DNA of 53,574 bases from assembly GCA_900544615.1 (NCBI GenBank), contig UQVS01000015.1, forward strand, positions 1 through 53,574, read 5' to 3'. Both the position numbers and the translations under genes were made by a program. The notes below the pieces were generated by a model. It saw only the letters and a list, made by a program, of their open reading frames with translations, did not search any database and had not been told where the DNA came from. This document shows, piece after piece, positions 50,306 to 53,574 of the stretch (its first letter is position 1; every line of letters starts with the position of its first letter). This DNA is from an uncultured Oscillibacter sp. GTDB taxonomy: Bacteria; Bacillota; Clostridia; Oscillospirales; Oscillospiraceae.

Positions 50306-50924
50306 GGCGTTTGGCCTCCCACTTTTTCAGGAATGTCCTGCGATGCTCCGGGCAGGGGCCGTACTGATCCAGCATCTCATAGTGGAGCCTTGTGCCGTAG
50401 CCCTTGTGCTTTGCAAACTGATACTGGGGATATTTTGCGTCCAGCTCCGTGGACACATACCGGTCCCGGCTGACCTTGGCCAGAATGGACGCCGCCGCAA
50501 TGGAGGCGCTCTTTCCGTCGCCGCCGACGATCAGCCGATGGGGGATCTCAATAGCGTACCGGCTGCCGTGATCCCGGTTGCCGTCGATGAGCGCCAGATC
50601 CGGCCGGAGGGTCAACCCGTCCAGCGCCTTCTGCATGGCCAGCATCCGGGCGTTGAGGATGTCCATCTTGTCAATTTCCGCCGCTTCCACGCGGGCCACG
50701 CTCCATGCGGCGGCCTGCGCGGTTATGATTTCATAAAGGGCTTCCCGCTTCTTTTCCGTCAGCTTTTTGGAGTCGTTCAGGCCGGGGATGTCCAGTTCCC
50801 GTGGCAGGATGACGGCAGCGGCGTACACCGGCCCCATCAAAGGACCCGCCCCGGCCTCGTCCACGCCGCAGACAGTCTGAACGCCGTTCTTCCATTGTTC
50901 CCGCTCATAAGTCCACATCCCCAT
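50298..50924 (-). CDS. rnhB: ribonuclease HII
   Basis: Removes ribonucleotides from DNA and RNA from RNA:DNA hybrids; 208 residues. The metal-binding acids are in VCGVDEAGAGPLMGP (Asp22, Glu23) and in LALIDGNRDHG; the later acidic residue is expected around ASIAAASILAKVSRDRYV. The motif usually written DEAGRGP has Ala26 instead of Arg. That Arg is part of the GRG motif that reads the 2'-OH at the RNA-DNA junction in studied enzymes. The rest, including SILAKVSRDR and YGT-type HKGYGTRLH, is normal. ATG follows AAGGAGGAAATCC and overlaps the end of the upstream membrane-protein gene by 20 bases. Confidence 0.94.
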   Translation of the reverse strand: MGMWTYEREQWKNGVQTVCGVDEAGAGPLMGPVYAAAVILPRELDIPGLNDSKKLTEKKREALYEIITAQAAAWSVARVEAAEIDKMDILNARMLAMQKALDGLTLRPDLALIDGNRDHGSRYAIEIPHRLIVGGDGKSASIAAASILAKVSRDRYVSTELDAKYPQYQFAKHKGYGTRLHYEMLDQYGPCPEHRRTFLKKWEAKRHG

Positions 50925-51396
50925 GGATTTCCTCCTTATTTCTCCGGTGCATCAGCCATAGAAAATAGATCAGGTGTGCAGTACATAGCAACAGTGTACA
51001 ACCATTACCCAAAATGCTGTTCCGGGAAAACATCACATCCCACAGCGGAATCCAGTGTACCAATGGTGTGGCTGCCATTGGGAACACTGCCCACAGACCA
51101 ATCTGCACCTTAAAATAGGAGCAAAGAAGTGTCAGTAGGCAAACCACCGTGCAGAATATCCAGTACCTCACCCATTTTTTTGCCGCATTGGAGCTATTTA
51201 AAAAATACAGCTGCACATCCAAAGCAAGCAGCGTGAACGTATACACTGCAATCCAAAAGAACGTCCAGCCGTTAAAAGTCACATACAGGCTGTCTCTAAA
51301 ATTTCGATACGCCACATAAAGATGCAGCCCCAACCAGAAAAAACCGATCAGGATACATCTTCCCAACATTCTGTCCCGCCGCTGCTCTTCCGTCAT
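50905..51396 (-). CDS. small integral membrane protein of unknown function
   Basis: A 163-residue protein with four predicted transmembrane helices (about 13-32, 43-65, 78-98, 125-148) and short charged ends. No family was recognised. It is squeezed between rbgA and rnhB: its ATG overlaps the rbgA stop (ATGA, 4 bases) and its end overlaps the rnhB start by 20 bases. Its base composition is visibly lower in GC and richer in A/T-ending codons (AAA, TTT, ATT) than its neighbours, suggesting later acquisition or low constraint. Aromatic residues are abundant in the helices. Confidence 0.75.
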   Translation of the reverse strand: MTEEQRRDRMLGRCILIGFFWLGLHLYVAYRNFRDSLYVTFNGWTFFWIAVYTFTLLALDVQLYFLNSSNAAKKWVRYWIFCTVVCLLTLLCSYFKVQIGLWAVFPMAATPLVHWIPLWDVMFSRNSILGNGCTLLLCTAHLIYFLWLMHRRNKEEIHGDVDL

Positions 51397-52265
51397 TCCG
51401 GCAGCTCCAATGTAAAACGTCCCAGCTTGCCGGAGCGGAACTCGTCCAGCAGAATTTTCGCCATGCGTTCCGTGTCCACCTCGCCGCCGGAGATCAAAAA
51501 GCCCCGCTTCTTTCCCGCCGCTTCCAGCAGGCGGTAGCCGTAGGCGATGTCGTTCTCCTCCGGCTCCCGCTCCGGCAGGGCCGGCAGCTTGTAGCCGCCC
51601 TTCAGCGCATCCGGATAATGGGCCCCCAGATAGGCCATCAGGTGGCAGCCCAGTGTTTCCACATCCAGAATATCGTCCTTCACCGCCCCGGTGTAGGCAA
51701 GGTTCATGCCCACGCTCTGGTCATCAAATTTCGGCCAGAGAATACCGGGGGTGTCCAGAAGCTCCAGATTCCGATCAATCGGCACCCACTGCTTGGAGCG
51801 GGTAACGCCAGGGCGATCCTCGGTTTTGGCGGTCTTGCGGCCCGCCACCTTATTGATAAAGGTGGATTTTCCCACATTGGGGATCCCCAGGATCATCACC
51901 CGCACCACCCGGCCGGTCATGCCCTTTTCCGCATAGGCCCGCAGCTTGTCTGCCAGCAGTTCCCGGACGGCTCCGGCAAATTTCGCCGTCCCCACGCCGT
52001 TTTTTGCGTCGGATTCCAGCACGGCATAGCCTTTGCCGCGGAAATAGTCTGCCCAGCGCTTCGTCCCCTCCGGGTCCGCCTGATCCACCCGGTTCAGCAC
52101 CACCATCCGGGGCTTCCCCGCCGTCAGCTCGTCCACATCCGGGTTCCGGCTGGAAACCGGAATCCGGGCGTCCAGAATCTCACACACCGCGTCCACATTT
52201 TTGATCTGCTCGGCAATCATCCGCCGGGTTTTGGTCATGTGGCCGGGATACCATTGAATATTCAT
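51393..52265 (-). CDS. rbgA: ribosome biogenesis GTPase RbgA (YlqF)
   Basis: Circularly permuted GTPase of 290 residues needed for late 50S assembly. The permuted order G4-G5-G1-G2-G3 is visible: G4 VLNRVDQADPE, G1 ILGIPNVGKSTFINKVAG, G2 near GVTRSKQW and G3 LLDTPGILWPKF. The N-terminus IQWYPGHMTKTRRMI is diagnostic and the C-terminal helical domain is complete. Its start overlaps the lepB stop (TAATG). The lepB-rbgA-rnhB order is classic for Firmicutes. Confidence 0.97.
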   Translation of the reverse strand: MNIQWYPGHMTKTRRMIAEQIKNVDAVCEILDARIPVSSRNPDVDELTAGKPRMVVLNRVDQADPEGTKRWADYFRGKGYAVLESDAKNGVGTAKFAGAVRELLADKLRAYAEKGMTGRVVRVMILGIPNVGKSTFINKVAGRKTAKTEDRPGVTRSKQWVPIDRNLELLDTPGILWPKFDDQSVGMNLAYTGAVKDDILDVETLGCHLMAYLGAHYPDALKGGYKLPALPEREPEENDIAYGYRLLEAAGKKRGFLISGGEVDTERMAKILLDEFRSGKLGRFTLELPE

Positions 52266-52849
52266 TACCAGATCACTCCAATCCGGCTGAAGTTCCGCTT
52301 TTCCGTGTCGTAGTCCAGACCGGGGAACAGCAGGAACGCCGCCTTGCCGATCACATATCGGGTGTCCACCGTGCCCAGCCGGTAATCCCGGCTGTCGCTG
52401 GAGCCGTTTCGGTTGTCGCCCATCACGAAAATGGATCCCTCCGGCACCGTCAGGGGAAATTCCGTCCCCTCGGCGGTATAGGTGGGTTCCCGGATGTAAT
52501 CCTCCTCCAGTGCCTCGCCGTCCACATAGACAACGCCCTCGCTGAAATCGATATCCACCGTCTGGCCGCCTGTGGCAATCACCCGCTTGACGATCGGCTC
52601 ATTGTCAAACACGCCGGTTTTCCGCAGGATCACAATGTCGCCGTATTTGTAATCATGGTAGAATATGGGATTGACCACCATCAGGCGGTCGCCGTGCTGA
52701 AGGGTGTTCAGCATGGAATGTCCGTCCACTCCCAGCATCCGGATGCCGAAGGTGAAAATAGCCACCACCACCAGCACGGAGCCTACCAGCGACTGAATCC
52801 ACTCATACAGATCCCGTCCCTGAACTGTTTTTCTTTCCTGTTCCTGCAT
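52265..52849 (-). CDS. lepB: signal peptidase I
   Basis: Membrane serine protease that removes signal peptides, 194 residues. One N-terminal transmembrane helix (about 12-35) precedes the catalytic domain with Ser in VDGHSMLNTLQHGD, Lys in VKRVIATGGQTVDI and the box E motif GDNRNGSSDSRDYRLG. Single-helix topology is typical of Gram-positive SipS-type enzymes. ATG at 52849 follows AAGGAAGCATACCC. A short upstream reading frame with its own good ribosome binding site ends 14 bases before it. Confidence 0.96.
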   Translation of the reverse strand: MQEQERKTVQGRDLYEWIQSLVGSVLVVVAIFTFGIRMLGVDGHSMLNTLQHGDRLMVVNPIFYHDYKYGDIVILRKTGVFDNEPIVKRVIATGGQTVDIDFSEGVVYVDGEALEEDYIREPTYTAEGTEFPLTVPEGSIFVMGDNRNGSSDSRDYRLGTVDTRYVIGKAAFLLFPGLDYDTEKRNFSRIGVIW

Positions 52850-52863
52850 GGGTATGCTTCCTT

Positions 52864-52890
52864 TCAAGGCTCATTGAGCCGTATACACAT
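52864..52890 (-). CDS. possible leader peptide upstream of lepB
   Basis: An 8-codon frame (MCIRLNEP) with a good ribosome binding site (AGGAGAATCC) ends in TGA just before the lepB Shine-Dalgarno. Its last codons contain a small hairpin, GGCTC-AAT-GAGCC. It lies in the ~150-base leader of lepB. The coding nature is unproven and the same frame is open further upstream. Confidence 0.35.
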   Translation of the reverse strand: MCIRLNEP

Positions 52891-52999
52891 GGATTCTCCT
52901 GCCCTCCGCCGGCAAGGGCAGCTTCCCTTTCCGGCAGCGCGAGCAAAGCCGGGCATTGTCTCAGCCCGAAAGCCGTGTTCGCCTTTTTCAATCGAGGGT

Positions 53000-53028
53000 A
53001 GTATAGCAAAAAAAGGCTCATATCTCAA
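53000..53028 (-). promoter_or_regulatory. lepB operon promoter
   Basis: Minus-strand TTGAGA (53028-53023), 17-base spacer, TATACT (53005-53000), leading the lepB-rbgA-membrane protein-rnhB-yraN-thrC-phosphoesterase run. The leader of ~150 bases is GC-rich and can form several stems (for example GGGCAG near 52905 with CTGCCC near 52918). Confidence 0.75.
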
Positions 53029-53084
53029 GGGCAGGCGCAGATTTTTCTGAGAAAAATACTGCATTGCCGCCTTTTACTGATACA

Positions 53085-53109
53085 AAAAACGGAAGGCTTC
53101 TGCCTTCCG
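53085..53109 (-). terminator. terminator of the small XRE regulator gene
   Basis: Minus-strand CGGAAGG-CAGAAG-CCTTCCG hairpin (53109-53090) followed by TTTTTTG; on the plus strand a CCCTTTTT run follows as well. Confidence 0.8.
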
Positions 53110-53122
53110 CCCTTTTTCCTGT

Positions 53123-53362
53123 TCAGGTCAGCCGAGGCCGTTTGCTCCGTTTCGGCTGCTCCGGGAGATCCGTCCGGCCAAGAAGATAGTCGGTGCTGAC
53201 CTTATAATAATCCGCCAGTTTGTCCAACACCCAGGCAGGGGTCTCTCTGGTTCCGTTCTCATACCGCCGGTAGACGCTTCGGTGCATATTGAGATATGCG
53301 GCCACTTCCCATTGGGCCTTATCGTGGTCTTCCCGCAGATCCCGCAGGCGTTGAATCTCCAT
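53123..53362 (-). CDS. small XRE-family transcriptional regulator
   Basis: A 79-residue protein that is nearly all helix-turn-helix (Cro/CI type): RLRDLREDHDKAQWEVAAYL, then MHRSVYRRYENGTRETP, and a basic tail RSKRPRLT. The second helix has QWEVAAYLNMHRSVYRR in place of the usual Q..lA..lgvs. ATG at 53362 follows GGGGGGACGT. A minus-strand TATAAT (53408-53403) is a likely -10 box with a poor -35. It stands alone between terminators; targets are unknown. Confidence 0.85.
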   Translation of the reverse strand: MEIQRLRDLREDHDKAQWEVAAYLNMHRSVYRRYENGTRETPAWVLDKLADYYKVSTDYLLGRTDLPEQPKRSKRPRLT

Positions 53363-53500
53363 ACGTCCCCCCTCTCTGTGCCGCTTCCGTTCCCTGTTTT
53401 TTATTATACAGCAGATCACCGGCAATTACCACCCTTTTTCACACAGCGCTGTCAAAACCTGCTCCTCCAACATCTCGGCTTCGATGCCGCAGAAAAAGTC

Positions 53501-53534
53501 AAAAGGGTATGTGCCTGTCGGCACATACCCTTTT
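53501..53534 (-). terminator. terminator of the gene at the right edge
   Basis: A perfect 15-bp stem (AAAAGGGTATGTGCC and its complement) with loop TGTC on the plus strand; the A4/T4 ends let it act in either direction. It lies 7 bases after the stop codon of the partial minus-strand frame at the edge. Confidence 0.8.
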
Positions 53535-53541
53535 GTCAGTA

Positions 53542-53574
53542 TTATACCTCTTTCAGAGTGGGATCTTCCTCCGT
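53542..53574 (-). CDS. C-terminal end of a truncated gene at the window edge (tentative)
   Basis: On the minus strand the last 33 bases read TEEDPTLKEV followed by TAA, directly before a strong terminator. This looks like the end of a gene that begins outside the window. Ten residues are too few to name a product. Confidence 0.4.
   Translation of the reverse strand, partial: TEEDPTLKEV

Noticed and set aside
53426..53574. A minus-strand frame ending DFFCGIEAEMLEEQV...GW near the right edge
   Set aside because: It runs through the perfect terminator palindrome at 53501-53534 and has no start signal. It could be real only if the terminator is not, so it was not annotated.

Overview
The window looks like the chromosome of a strictly anaerobic, GC-rich (by eye about 58-60%) clostridial gut bacterium, most likely of the Oscillospiraceae (Oscillibacter/Dysosmobacter/Lawsonibacter type). 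The clues are a type III glutamine synthetase, a split archaeal-type glutamate synthase, pyruvate:ferredoxin oxidoreductase, a flavodiiron protein, a two-subunit transketolase, SsnA/YgfK, clear sigma-A promoters (TTGACA-17-TATAAT) and AGGAGG-type ribosome binding sites. It is ordinary core chromosome: no insertion sequence, prophage, CRISPR array, tRNA or rRNA was found.

Layout. 1-8.6 kb (minus): gltB1-gltB2-gltB3-glnA-ANTAR regulator-pyrG-guaA, which makes glutamine/glutamate and then uses glutamine. 8.56-8.88 kb: divergent control region with two strong promoters and two terminator-bearing leaders. 8.9-11 kb: glnN (GSIII). 11-17 kb: flavodiiron protein, exported hypothetical protein, pncB, coaW, an acidic zinc-ribbon protein, efp. 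17-24.4 kb: yqeG-type phosphatase, a GH18-like protein, rpsU, an esterase divergent from an acyltransferase/DUF6320/HD operon, then niaR and a probable niacin transporter behind a 32-bp palindrome. 24.7-32.4 kb: split transketolase, a 4-hydroxybutyrate dehydrogenase-like enzyme, ssnA and ygfK. 32.5-36.1 kb: small enzymes and regulators, then an FMN riboswitch with ribU. 36.2-36.4 kb: candidate small RNA. 36.5-40.9 kb: IclR regulator and nifJ. 41-47.6 kb (minus): tig-clpP-clpX-lon-ysxC, the classic proteostasis cluster. 47.7-52.9 kb (minus): lepB-rbgA-membrane protein-rnhB-yraN-thrC-phosphoesterase. The right edge holds a small XRE regulator and the last codons of another gene.

The most interesting signal is in the nitrogen region. 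The minus-strand operon encodes an ANTAR-domain (RNA-binding antiterminator) protein. The leaders of both gltB1 and glnN begin, close to the predicted start of transcription, with a hairpin that has a six-base loop with A at position 1 and G at position 4, the known ANTAR signature. In each case the hairpin shares bases with the 5' arm of a strong intrinsic terminator placed before the ribosome binding site. The straightforward reading is that this ANTAR protein controls both glutamate synthase and GSIII, and its own operon, by antitermination from one 318-bp region. Two departures from the textbook system are notable: only one hairpin is evident per leader instead of two, and the regulator's receiver domain appears to lack the phosphoacceptor aspartate.

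All calls come from reading the sequence and from memory of protein families; no database search was run.
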